Shown here piece after piece: positions 29,620-38,455 of a stretch of DNA of 64,000 nucleotides. The notes below the pieces were generated by a model that saw nothing but the letters and a program-made list of their open reading frames with translations, made no database searches and was not told where the DNA came from. Origin of the DNA: VAZQ01 sp963702695 (lineage in GTDB: Bacteria > Pseudomonadota > Alphaproteobacteria > Rhizobiales > Xanthobacteraceae); the NCBI GenBank assembly GCA_963702695.1, contig CAVPDS010000034.1, forward strand, positions 62,001-126,000, in the 5' to 3' direction. The stretch's first letter is position 1, and each line of letters starts with the position of its first letter. Position numbers and translations under genes: made by a program.

Positions 29620-30597
29620 ATGGCCCTTTCCTCCGGCACGATGTTCAGGGACGGCGTCCTCGTCCTGATTCCAGCACTGCTTGGAGTGATCCTGTTCGTC
29701 CTCGTCGGCCTTCCGATGCTGACGATCATCTACGTGTCGCTGATCAACTCGGAGCCATTTTCCGGCGAGGCCAATGTCCTCTGGACGCTGTCGAACTACG
29801 CCGCGCTCTGGTCGCCACGCATGCTCACGGCGACCGGCAATACACTGATCATCACCGGCATCGGGTGCGTCATTGCGATGACGCTCGGTTGCGCGATGGC
29901 TTGGCTGGCGGCGCGCACCGACATTCCCTGCAAGGGCTTCGTTCACCTCGCCGGCATCATGCCGCTGCTGGTGTCGCTCCTGGTCGCGTCGATCACCTGG
30001 TCGCTGCTCGGCGCCGGCAACAGCGGGTATCTCAACATCATCCTGCGTGACCTTGGCTTGTCGGCGCGGATCGAGCTGCAATCGCTGTTCGGGATCGCCT
30101 TCGTGATGGGACTTTACTACTCCCCCTACCCGTTCCTGTTTGTCGCCACCGCCGGCGGGTGCGAACTCGCGCTCGCCTGCGATCTGCGGGTCGCGTCGGA
30201 GACGGCCTTCTTCCAGCTTCCCGAGGCGAAGCGCGGCGTCGGCGCCCATCTCGCGTCGGTCATCCTGCCGTCGATGGTCCCGATGGGAATCGCGATGGAA
30301 TGGCTGTTCACCGGACGAAAGATCACGATGGCGGAGGCAGACCGATGGGGCCTGGTCAACCGCATCGCCAAGCCGGAAGAACTCATGGACGTCGCCATGT
30401 CGCTCGCGCGCGAGATCGTGACATCAGCGCCGCTGTCGCTGCAGCGCATGAAGCTGACTTACCGGAAATCCTACGGGCTGCCCTTGCACGCCGGCCTGCG
30501 GCTTGACGCCGGGCCTGATCCCTACGCGTCTGAAGACCGCAAGGAAGGCGCGCGCGCGTTTCTCGAGCGCCGCCCGCCGGTCTGGAAGGGCCGCTGA
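29620..30597 (+). CDS. Chimeric ORF: N-terminal ABC permease fragment fused to C-terminal enoyl-CoA hydratase half
   Basis: One uninterrupted 325-codon frame encodes two unrelated halves. Residues 1 to about 176 are the start of an Fe3+-type ABC permease (five or so membrane helices, ending ...YSPYPFLFVATA). From about residue 178 it is the second half of an enoyl-CoA hydratase (GGCELALACDLRVASE, FFQLPEAKRGVG, then the helical C-terminus). The junction is at about 30148-30160, in GCCGGCGGG, a sequence that could serve as microhomology. The permease lacks its EAA loop and later helices; the hydratase lacks its first oxyanion segment. Neither half should work. A genomic deletion or an assembly join are both possible. 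Confidence 0.85.
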   Translation: MALSSGTMFRDGVLVLIPALLGVILFVLVGLPMLTIIYVSLINSEPFSGEANVLWTLSNYAALWSPRMLTATGNTLIITGIGCVIAMTLGCAMAWLAARTDIPCKGFVHLAGIMPLLVSLLVASITWSLLGAGNSGYLNIILRDLGLSARIELQSLFGIAFVMGLYYSPYPFLFVATAGGCELALACDLRVASETAFFQLPEAKRGVGAHLASVILPSMVPMGIAMEWLFTGRKITMAEADRWGLVNRIAKPEELMDVAMSLAREIVTSAPLSLQRMKLTYRKSYGLPLHAGLRLDAGPDPYASEDRKEGARAFLERRPPVWKGR

Positions 30598-30651
30598 TTC
30601 AGACCATCGCGCGTGTCACGGCGACGATCACATCCGCCCAAGGAAATCCAA

Positions 30652-32811
30652 ATGAACAAAGCCGCAGCAGACGCGGTCCAATCGCTGCGGCCGTTGCTCC
30701 GGCCGAACAGCATCGCCATCATCGGTGCGTCGAGAACGCCGGGGAAGAGTGGACACTCGGTGGTCCGCAACCTCGTGAACGGCGGCTTCCAAGGCCGCAT
30801 CTTCCCCGTGAACCCGGCCGGCGGTGAGATCGAAGGACTGCGGTGCTACCCGTCCGTGGCCGCGCTCCCGGAGCGGGCGGACTGCGCCATGCTGGTCATT
30901 CCTGCCGCCGACATGGTTGAAGCCGTGCGCCAATGCGCCAGCGCCGGCGTGCGCACCGTCATCGTCGGAGCGAGCGGCTTTGCCGAGACCGGCGAGAGCG
31001 AGGACAAACAACGGCAGGACGCTCTTGCCGTGATTGCGCGCGACGCCGGAATGCGGATGCTCGGCCCCAACACCAATGGCATCCTCAATACCGTCGACCG
31101 GATGCTGCTGGGCTACAACTCGGAATACCGGCAGCGGTTCGAGCCCGGCAGCATTTCAATGGTGTCGCACAGCGGCGCCTTGTTCGGTGGCATCGCTCGC
31201 AGCTTGCGGCGCTTCGGAGCCCATCTCTGCAAGTTCATTCCGGTCGGTAACGAAGCCGATATCGACATTCTCGACGTCCTCGAATTCCTGATTCATGACG
31301 ACGCGACCCGCGTCATCGGCCTGATCGTGGAAGGCATCGGTAACGGCGAGAGGCTCAAGCGCCTTGCGCAGATTGCCAACCACCTTGGCAAGCCGATTGT
31401 CGCGCTGAAGGTCGGCCGCTCGACGGTCGGGGCCGAAGCCACGATGGCGCATTCGAGCCGCCTGGCCGGCAGCGCACGCGCCTACGATGCGCTGTTCGAC
31501 GCCTGCAGCATCGCGACGGTGCGTTCGGTCGAGGCGCTGTCGGGCGGCTGCGCCCTGCTGGCGGACCGCACCCCGCGCGCGGGCGCGGGCGATCAGACTC
31601 TGGTCTGCGTCACGACATCAGGCGCAGGCGGCGCACTGCTGGCCGATTTTGCGGCCGAGAAGAAGATCAAGCTCGCCGGCGACAAGGCCGGCGAGTGGCA
31701 GGACGGCGCATCGTCGATCATCGGCGCCCTGCCCGCGCGCGGCCGAATCCGCAACCCCATCGACATGGGATCGCTCGATGCGGAGTGGCTGCAACTGTCG
31801 GACGTCTTCGCCGCCATCGAGCAGGATGGCCTGACCGGGCCAGCCGCCACTTACGCCCATATCGCACCACGGCCGGCGATGGATGATGCGCTGACGCGGA
31901 TATTGATCGAACGAAAGGCGCGAACCGGCACGCCCGCCATGGTCGTCGCACCGGGTGGGCTCGCCGACCACATCGAAGCGCAATACCTCAATGCTCGGAT
32001 CCCGGTATTTCACGACCTCTCGACCGCGTTCGAAAGTTTGCAATGTCATTATTCGACGCTGCCGAAAACGCCAAGCACGATGGTGACGGCACCGGCCGGC
32101 GGGTCGCTCACCGCGATCCGAAGCAAACTCGAAAGCAAACTGCAGCCCGGCCAATCGATCCTGTCAGAATTGGAAAGCGCCGACATTCTGCGCGAAGCCG
32201 GGGTGCCGGTGGTGAACAGCATTGCCGTGCGGTCGTTCGACGAGGCCGCAGCGGCAGCCGACAACATCGGATTTCCCCTCGTCTGCAAGGCGCTCGCGCC
32301 GGGGGTTGCTCATAAGAATGAGCACGGGCTCGTGATCGTCGGCGTCAGCGACAAGCCGGCGCTGAAGAGCGCCTATGACACCTTGCAGCAGCGGCTATCG
32401 CAGCAGGGATACGAGCGCTCGCAGGCTCCCATCATCCTGCAGCCGATGATCGGTTCTCAAGTTGAACTCATCGTCGGCGTCAGCCGGGAACCAGGGCTTG
32501 GCCATTTCCTCGTCGCCGGACTCGGCGGCATCTACACCGAAGCCTATGATGAAGTGACGCTCGTCGCCATTCCGGCCTCGGCGGACGAAATTCGCCGCCG
32601 TATCGAAGCTTCGACCGTCGGTCGGATCGTTTTGCACCTAAAAACGCCAGGCCACGCTCTCGATCAGCTCGTGCAGGCTTTGCTCGGATTGCAGCAGATC
32701 GTGATGGCTGGCGGTGCGCATGTCGAATCCATCGACGTAAACCCGTTTCTGATGGGCAAACAATGCGTCGCGGTCGACGCCTTGGTTATCCTCGGTCCGC
32801 GGCCCGCCTGA
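30652..32811 (+). CDS. Acetate-CoA ligase (ADP-forming) family acyl-CoA synthetase
   Basis: A 719-residue paralogue of the protein at 261-2363 with the same domain order: CoA-binding (SIAIIGASRTPGKSGHSVV), two ligase-CoA domains, and a C-terminal ATP-grasp part (FPLVCKALAPGVAHKNEHG, then ESIDVNPFLM). In the phosphohistidine region it has MAHSSRLAGSARAYDALF where the other paralogue has SHTGAIAG. The ATG follows AAGGAAA. It lies 54 bp behind the hydratase half of the chimeric gene; the other paralogue is also next to a hydratase, so this pairing is probably ancestral. Confidence 0.87.
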   Translation: MNKAAADAVQSLRPLLRPNSIAIIGASRTPGKSGHSVVRNLVNGGFQGRIFPVNPAGGEIEGLRCYPSVAALPERADCAMLVIPAADMVEAVRQCASAGVRTVIVGASGFAETGESEDKQRQDALAVIARDAGMRMLGPNTNGILNTVDRMLLGYNSEYRQRFEPGSISMVSHSGALFGGIARSLRRFGAHLCKFIPVGNEADIDILDVLEFLIHDDATRVIGLIVEGIGNGERLKRLAQIANHLGKPIVALKVGRSTVGAEATMAHSSRLAGSARAYDALFDACSIATVRSVEALSGGCALLADRTPRAGAGDQTLVCVTTSGAGGALLADFAAEKKIKLAGDKAGEWQDGASSIIGALPARGRIRNPIDMGSLDAEWLQLSDVFAAIEQDGLTGPAATYAHIAPRPAMDDALTRILIERKARTGTPAMVVAPGGLADHIEAQYLNARIPVFHDLSTAFESLQCHYSTLPKTPSTMVTAPAGGSLTAIRSKLESKLQPGQSILSELESADILREAGVPVVNSIAVRSFDEAAAAADNIGFPLVCKALAPGVAHKNEHGLVIVGVSDKPALKSAYDTLQQRLSQQGYERSQAPIILQPMIGSQVELIVGVSREPGLGHFLVAGLGGIYTEAYDEVTLVAIPASADEIRRRIEASTVGRIVLHLKTPGHALDQLVQALLGLQQIVMAGGAHVESIDVNPFLMGKQCVAVDALVILGPRPA

Positions 32812-32934
32812 CCCCTACCGTCAATCTACTGAACAGCAGCCTCCGCAGAGCAGCTATCAGCGATTGTCAAGAGTGCCGTCGCCCCTATAGGCTCATCGCA
32901 TTCGCCGCGGGGAGGCTTCGCGAGGAGCATTGTC

Positions 32935-34119
32935 ATGCCGGCTCAGCCATCGACTGCAATGGCGGACAGGCTCAAGCTCCTGTCACAGACCGGTCCCGAC
33001 ACCGACATGGGCCGGCTGTTGCGCCGATTCTGGCAGCCGGTCGCGGTATCGCACGCCGTCAAACCAGGCAGCGCCGTGCCGTTACGCGTGCTCGGCGAAG
33101 ACCTCACACTTTACCGCGGCGAGAGCGGGACGGCGCATCTCGTCGGTGGGCGTTGCGCGCACCGATTGACGGTGCTGCACACCGGCTGGGTGCAGGGCGA
33201 GGACATCCGCTGCATCTATCACGGCTGGAAATACGCCGGCAGCGGACAGTGCACGGAAGCCCCCGCCGAAGGCGCGTCGGCGGCGTCACGGATCAAGATC
33301 GCGGGCTACCCGGTGCATGAGTACTGCGGGCTGATCTTTGCCTACATGGGCGAGGGCGCCGCGCCGGCGTTCGAGCTGCCGCGCAAGGAAGCGTTCGAGA
33401 AGCCGGGGCTGATCGTGCTCGCGCGCATCCAGACATGGCCATGCAACTGGTTCCAGATGATCGAGAACTCGCTCGACGCCGTCCATGTGAGCTTCGTGCA
33501 TCTCGCTGGCAAGGTGGGACCGTTCGGTGAGGCCGTCACGGCGGCGATTCCGAAGCTCGACTATTCGGAGACCGATGCCGGCATCCGCCAAGTCGCGACG
33601 CGCTCGCCGACCAACGTGCGCGTGAGCGACTGGTCGTTCCCGAACAACAATCACATCGTGACGCCCGGCCGCACCAAGGACGCGCCGTGGGTGCATCGCG
33701 GCGTCTGGAACGTGCCGGTCGACGACACCCACACCTACAAGGTCGGCGTGTACGCGATCCAATCGCAAGGCCCCGAGCAGGATCGCGCCACGCTCGAACA
33801 TTTCGAGAAGTACGGGGACTACAATCCCGCCGATCATCACGACGAGCTGTTCTTCGAAAAGAAGTGGCCGCAGGACCCCTCGCTGCAGCTCACGCCGGCG
33901 CAGGATTACGTGGCCATGATGGGCCAGGGCGCGACCGTCGACCGCACGCAGGAGCGACTCGGCAAATCCGATGCCGGCATCCTCCTGTTGCGCAAGATCT
34001 TCTGGCGCGAGATGGAGGCGATGCGCAGCGGCCAGCCGACCAAATCCTGGCGCCGGCTCGGACATGCAGAAGACATGCGTGGCGCGAGCCCGCGCGCAAC
34101 GGTGTCCGCCGAATCATGA
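32935..34119 (+). CDS. Rieske non-haem iron oxygenase, oxygenase component
   Basis: A 394-residue oxygenase of the phthalate/vanillate-type alpha-subunit-only class. The Rieske cluster ligands are Cys74-x-His76 (GGRCAHRL) and Cys93-x2-His96 (IRCIYHGWKY). The bridging Asp181 and iron ligands His184 and His189 are in ENSLDAVHVSFVHLAG. No reductase or ferredoxin gene is in the window, so electrons must come from a partner encoded elsewhere. Its stop overlaps the ATG of the SDR gene (ATGA), so the two are coupled: oxygenation then dehydrogenation is likely. Confidence 0.9.
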   Translation: MPAQPSTAMADRLKLLSQTGPDTDMGRLLRRFWQPVAVSHAVKPGSAVPLRVLGEDLTLYRGESGTAHLVGGRCAHRLTVLHTGWVQGEDIRCIYHGWKYAGSGQCTEAPAEGASAASRIKIAGYPVHEYCGLIFAYMGEGAAPAFELPRKEAFEKPGLIVLARIQTWPCNWFQMIENSLDAVHVSFVHLAGKVGPFGEAVTAAIPKLDYSETDAGIRQVATRSPTNVRVSDWSFPNNNHIVTPGRTKDAPWVHRGVWNVPVDDTHTYKVGVYAIQSQGPEQDRATLEHFEKYGDYNPADHHDELFFEKKWPQDPSLQLTPAQDYVAMMGQGATVDRTQERLGKSDAGILLLRKIFWREMEAMRSGQPTKSWRRLGHAEDMRGASPRATVSAES

Positions 34120-35018
34120 ACCGGCTCGACGGCAAGGTCGCGATTGTCTTCGGCGCCGGCCCCAATATCGGGGGCACGGTTGCCCATTTCTTCGCGCGCG
34201 AAGGCGCACGCGTTGCGGTCGCGGATGTCGATCCGAAGGCCGCCGCCGCTACCGCCGCCTTCCTGGGCGCGCGCGGGTATGATGCGTGCGGCCTGAGCGG
34301 AAACGCTGCCAAGGAGAGCGACGTCGAGCGCATCGTCGCGGACACGATCCAGCGCTACGGGCAGATCGACTGCATCGTCAACATGGCCGGCAAGGTGCAT
34401 TGGAGTTCGGTCCTCGATATGTCGATCGATGACTGGAACGCGGCGGTGCTGAGCTTCCCGACCGCGGGCATGCTGACCACCAAGCATGCCGCGAAGGCGA
34501 TGATCGCGCTCGGCCGGCGGGGGAGCATCATCCACCTGCTCTCGACCGCTGCACACTTCGGGCAGCCGGCAGGCGCGGCCTATGGCGCCGCCAAGGGTGC
34601 ACTCCTCAACTTCACGCGCTCCGCCGCCATGGACGTCGCGCCGCACGGCATCCGGGTCAACACCATCACGCCGTGCGCCATGGAGCATCAGTTATGGACG
34701 CACATGCGCGAGGAGATCGAGACGGAGAAATTCGTCCTGCAGAAGAACCGGCCGCATTATTCGCGCGACGATTTCCTCAAGAGCATTCCACTCGGGCGAT
34801 TTCCCCGCGCGTCGGACCTCGCCTGGGCCGCGGTATTCCTGGCGTCGGACGAATTGAGTTTCCTGACCGGCGTCGACATTCCGGTCGACGGCGGCCTGCG
34901 CTTCAAATATCCGGCCTGGCGCCCGGGCGATGAGACCGGCATCAATATCGCGGATTATGTACGCTCGATCGAGCGGTCGGAATACGGAGAGAGGCAGGGC
35001 AAGCTGAAGGACGCGTGA
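34116..35018 (+). CDS. Short-chain dehydrogenase/reductase
   Basis: A 300-residue SDR. The nucleotide motif is unusual, FGAGPNIGG in place of TGxxxGxG. Catalytic residues appear as Ser in HLLSTAAHFGQP and the Tyr-x3-Lys in AAYGAAKGALLNF. The C-terminus has SFLTGVDIPVDGGLRF. About 40 extra residues follow this usual ending. The ATGA overlap with the Rieske gene suggests it oxidises that enzyme's product or a linked intermediate. Confidence 0.87.
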   Translation: MNRLDGKVAIVFGAGPNIGGTVAHFFAREGARVAVADVDPKAAAATAAFLGARGYDACGLSGNAAKESDVERIVADTIQRYGQIDCIVNMAGKVHWSSVLDMSIDDWNAAVLSFPTAGMLTTKHAAKAMIALGRRGSIIHLLSTAAHFGQPAGAAYGAAKGALLNFTRSAAMDVAPHGIRVNTITPCAMEHQLWTHMREEIETEKFVLQKNRPHYSRDDFLKSIPLGRFPRASDLAWAAVFLASDELSFLTGVDIPVDGGLRFKYPAWRPGDETGINIADYVRSIERSEYGERQGKLKDA

Positions 35019-35069
35019 TACGGCCCGCTACGCGTGCGTGCAGCGCCCCACAGACACGGACATCGCAGC

Positions 35070-36113
35070 ATGACGCGAATTGCCATCGGCCTCATGGGTG
35101 TGCTTGTCGCAACCTGCGCCGCGACTGCGCAGGAGATTTCGTTCCGCGGCAAGACCATCACGGTGATCGTCGGCAGCCCCGCCGGCGGCGGGACCGACAC
35201 TTCCGCGCGCATGGTCGCTTCGCTCATTGCCAATCATCTGCCCGGCAAGCCCGCCATCATCGTGCGCAACATTCCCGGCGCCGAGGGCATGACCTCGATG
35301 AATTATTTCGCGAAGCAGGTCGCGCCCGACGGGCTTACTCTCACCATGGGCTCGACCACGCAGGCCGACCCCCTGCTCTACCGCAAGCCCCAATCGCAAT
35401 TCGATCCGACCACGTTCTCCTTCGTGGGCGGCGTCGGGCGCGGCGGAACGGTGCTCCTGATCCGCAACGAAGCGGCCGCGCGGCTCCGCGACAAGAAGGC
35501 CGCGCCCGCAGTCATGGGCGCTCTCAGCGGCGTGCCGCGGTCCGGGATGGTGATGACTGCGTGGGGTATCGCATACCTCGATTGGAACGCGAAGTGGGTG
35601 CTCGGCTATCGCGGCACCAACGATCTCATGATCGCGCTCGACCGCGGTGAGATCGACATGACAACGACCGGAAATTTGTTTCAGGTTCGCAGATTCATCG
35701 AGAGCAACCGGTTCAAGATCCTGGTTCAATCCGGCTCATTGCAGAAGGGCCACGTCGTCCCACGCCCCGACTTCGGCGATGCTCCGGTGTTTCCGACCCT
35801 GATGCAGGGCCGGATCAGCGACCCGATCGTGCAGAAGGCCTTCGACTACTGGGCGAGCCTCACTTCGCTCGACAAGTGGCTCGCGCTTCCGCCCAAATCG
35901 CCAGAGGCCTACGTCCGCGCCTATCGCGAGGCCTATGCGGCGGCCGCCAACGATCCCGAGTTCGGCGAGTATGGCCGGAAGATCAGCGAGGACATCGAGC
36001 CGATGGCATTCGAGGACGTGAACCTGCTGATCGGAAAGCTCGGCGCCACACCCCCGGAGGCTATCGCGGCCATCAGTGCGATGCTGCGCAGACAGGGCAT
36101 CGAGGCGGAATAG
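35070..36113 (+). CDS. Bug/TctC-type solute-binding protein
   Basis: A 347-residue exported binding protein: signal peptide to ATAQ, then EISFRGKTITVIVGSPAGGG and IIVRNIPGAEGMTSMNYFAKQ. In place of FYxGK it has SFRGK, as in its relative at 41053, so the two form a pair. ATG at 35070 was preferred over GTG at 35034. It follows the Rieske-SDR pair by 51 bp and is convergent with the bicupin gene, two bases away. Confidence 0.87.
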   Translation: MTRIAIGLMGVLVATCAATAQEISFRGKTITVIVGSPAGGGTDTSARMVASLIANHLPGKPAIIVRNIPGAEGMTSMNYFAKQVAPDGLTLTMGSTTQADPLLYRKPQSQFDPTTFSFVGGVGRGGTVLLIRNEAAARLRDKKAAPAVMGALSGVPRSGMVMTAWGIAYLDWNAKWVLGYRGTNDLMIALDRGEIDMTTTGNLFQVRRFIESNRFKILVQSGSLQKGHVVPRPDFGDAPVFPTLMQGRISDPIVQKAFDYWASLTSLDKWLALPPKSPEAYVRAYREAYAAAANDPEFGEYGRKISEDIEPMAFEDVNLLIGKLGATPPEAIAAISAMLRRQGIEAE

Positions 36114-36115
36114 AT

Positions 36116-37243
36116 TCACTCCGCCGCTTCCTCGCCCGGCAGCGGCGGCAACGTCTCAAGCTCCTTACGGTAGGCTTCCTCCATCCGCGGCTTGAGGCCG
36201 TGCCTGGCGAGCGCTTCGGCGAACATGGTGCGCACTGCAGGGGTCTCATCGGCATAGTCGAGCTGGTCGCCGCCGAGGCGGCGGCTGATCCAGCACATCA
36301 TCACGCCCTGCGCATTGCGCTGCGATCCGAGCTTGAAGGCAAGATAGCGCGCCGGCGTCCGGCCGCTGTTGAAATGCTGGTGCAGCCACATGTTGGGCGG
36401 CACGATCATGGTCCCGGGCTGCCAGTCGTAGCGGCGCGGCGCCTCGCCCTCGGGCCACATCAGCGAATAACCTTCGCCGGTGAGGATGATGACGTGGGCG
36501 CCGGGCCCGTGCGCGTGCGCCTTCTTGTAGGTGCCGACCGCGAATTGCGAGATGTGGCCGGGGATCGCCCCTTTGGCGAGATTGAAGCGAATCATGCGGC
36601 TGCCGGCGCCACGCTCGGCGGTGTCGGCGACTGGAATGTTGACGCCATCGGCGATGAAATTGGTTTCGAGCCGCAGGCCATCGTGCGCGGCTTTGGTGCC
36701 GAAGTAATCGGGCTCGCCATTAAACCGGTTCTTGAAGTCATGGGCGCTGTTGAACACGAAATCGAGGTCTTCATAGAGGTTGATCACCGGCGGCGCATTG
36801 GTGACCGCAACATAGCGCGCCGGCGTCTGCCCCGAGCCATTGAAATGCTGATGCCAGCAGTTGAGCGGCACGCCGAACAATGCGCCCGCTTTCCATTCGA
36901 ACGTCTGGCGCTGGCTGGCATCGTTCCAGACGGTGGTGAAGCCGCGGCCGTCGAGAACGAAGATCATCTCCTCGAACATGTGACGGACCGGCGCAAGGCT
37001 GTTGCCGGGCGGGATTTCGCATACGTAGCAGTCGTTCGAGGTGCGCGAGGCCTCGTGATTGATGAACACTGCGCGGCCGCCGCGCCGCGCCCAGGGTTTA
37101 AGCTCGACCGTGCGCAGGCTTGGGATATAATGCGCGCTGATGATGTCGAGTCCTTCGCCGCGGACCCAGCGCAGGTAGGGTGTGTCCTTCTCGGTGGCGA
37201 ATTTCCGCGCAAGTTCGTCCGAGGCAATGGCGTTCCTGGCCAC
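36116..37243 (-). CDS. Bicupin protein
   Basis: A 375-residue protein made of two cupin barrels. The first half has FINHEASRTSNDCY, EEMIFVLDGRGFTTV and NCWHQHFNGSG; the second has KKAHAHGPGAHVIILTGEGY, DWQPGTMIVPP and LHQHFNSGRTPARYLAFK. Each half carries an HQHFN block. It resembles gentisate-dioxygenase-like and other ring-acting bicupins only in general layout; function is unknown. The start is GTG at 37243 with AAAGGAG 7 bases upstream; ATG at 37282 has no good site. It is divergent from the leaderless binding-like gene, sharing a 77 bp gap. Confidence 0.82.
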   Translation of the reverse strand: MARNAIASDELARKFATEKDTPYLRWVRGEGLDIISAHYIPSLRTVELKPWARRGGRAVFINHEASRTSNDCYVCEIPPGNSLAPVRHMFEEMIFVLDGRGFTTVWNDASQRQTFEWKAGALFGVPLNCWHQHFNGSGQTPARYVAVTNAPPVINLYEDLDFVFNSAHDFKNRFNGEPDYFGTKAAHDGLRLETNFIADGVNIPVADTAERGAGSRMIRFNLAKGAIPGHISQFAVGTYKKAHAHGPGAHVIILTGEGYSLMWPEGEAPRRYDWQPGTMIVPPNMWLHQHFNSGRTPARYLAFKLGSQRNAQGVMMCWISRRLGGDQLDYADETPAVRTMFAEALARHGLKPRMEEAYRKELETLPPLPGEEAAE

Positions 37244-37320
37244 GAAAAACTCCTTTGTCGCCGATTCTGCTCTTGACGACATCGGAACGCAAGTGATGCT
37301 AAAGCAAGATGCGAGGTGAC

Positions 37321-38436
37321 ATGGACCAGGTTGCATTCCCTTATCGCTCGAGCAGCCATCTCGTGTTGCTGCACGTGGTTGCGGAATCCGGCGCTTGGGA
37401 GAAGCACGGGATTTCCGTGGATTACGACCGCCATATCTCCTCCGGCGACGCACATCGCGCGGTGCCGACGGCCGAGGTTGAATTTGTCGGCGGCAACCAT
37501 GTTTCGACCTACGGCCATCGCGCGCGCGGCGATTCCTGGGTCTATCTCGGGCAGACCGTCAACCAGGTGAACCACCAACTCGTGGTGCGCGCCGATTTGG
37601 AAATCAATGGCCTTGCCGATCTTCACGGCCGCAAAGTCGTCACGCGCGGCTCGCATCCGAGCCTCAATGACTGGCTCTATCTCAAGCAGCACGGGCTCGA
37701 CGTCGACCGCGACGACATCGAGCTCTTCAATCCAATGAAGATCAAGAAGGGGTCGATGGACGCGGTCGACCCCACCTTGAAGGAGAAGACGCCCCCGCTC
37801 TGGCACTTTGTGCGCGATCGCGTGGCCGATGCGACGCTGCTCGGACCGCCCGCCAGCCTGTTCGCCAAGGCGGCGGGGCTCAAGGTGATCGACATCGAGC
37901 CGCTGCCGATGATCCAGTTCACTACAGTGTCTTCGAGCCTCGGCTTCGTGGAGAAGCATCCCGACATCGTCGAGAAGTTCCTGAAGGGGCTGATCGAGGG
38001 TATTCATTACTTCAAGACGCGGCCTGAAGAGTTGATCAAGATCATCCGCGACCGCGCCACCAAACACGGCCAGATGAATACCGAGCAGGCGACCGTGACG
38101 TATCAGAGCCTCGCCTCGATTCTCGAGCCAAAGCTTTATCCGAAGATGCAGGCGATCGCGAACGTGTATGAAGAGGCGATTCGCCAGGACAAGGACGCCA
38201 AGAAGATCAATCCCATGGAGTTGTGGGACCTGCACCACCTGCGCCGCCTCGACGACATGGGATTCGTGGATGCGCTCTATGGCAAGCGCAATGCGCCGGA
38301 AGTCGCGCATGGTCACGCGCACGATCACAGTCACGAAGGTCATTCGCACCCCGCGGGCGACACGCACGGCACGGTCGCGAATGCGAGCGCGGTGCCTGAT
38401 CTCGATTGCGGTGACGAGTGCGATCCGACGAATTGA
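37321..38436 (+). CDS. Leaderless NMT1/SsuA-like periplasmic-binding-fold protein with His-rich tail
   Basis: A 371-residue protein with the type II periplasmic-binding fold (GISVDYDRHISSGDAHRAV, LHGRKVVTRGSHPSLNDWLYL, FVEKHPDIVEKFLKGL). It has no signal peptide, so it is probably cytoplasmic. The tail is striking: eight His at residues 330-349 in HGHAHDHSHEGHSH and the following DTHG, then Cys363 and Cys367 in LDCGDECD. Cytoplasmic members of this fold include enzymes such as 4,5-dihydroxyphthalate decarboxylase, which would suit the neighbouring Rieske and Gfo/Idh genes. ATG at 37321 follows GAGGTGA; ATG at 37309 is an alternative. Confidence 0.75.
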   Translation: MDQVAFPYRSSSHLVLLHVVAESGAWEKHGISVDYDRHISSGDAHRAVPTAEVEFVGGNHVSTYGHRARGDSWVYLGQTVNQVNHQLVVRADLEINGLADLHGRKVVTRGSHPSLNDWLYLKQHGLDVDRDDIELFNPMKIKKGSMDAVDPTLKEKTPPLWHFVRDRVADATLLGPPASLFAKAAGLKVIDIEPLPMIQFTTVSSSLGFVEKHPDIVEKFLKGLIEGIHYFKTRPEELIKIIRDRATKHGQMNTEQATVTYQSLASILEPKLYPKMQAIANVYEEAIRQDKDAKKINPMELWDLHHLRRLDDMGFVDALYGKRNAPEVAHGHAHDHSHEGHSHPAGDTHGTVANASAVPDLDCGDECDPTN

Positions 38437-38455
38437 TGCGTGAACGAAACCCGGT

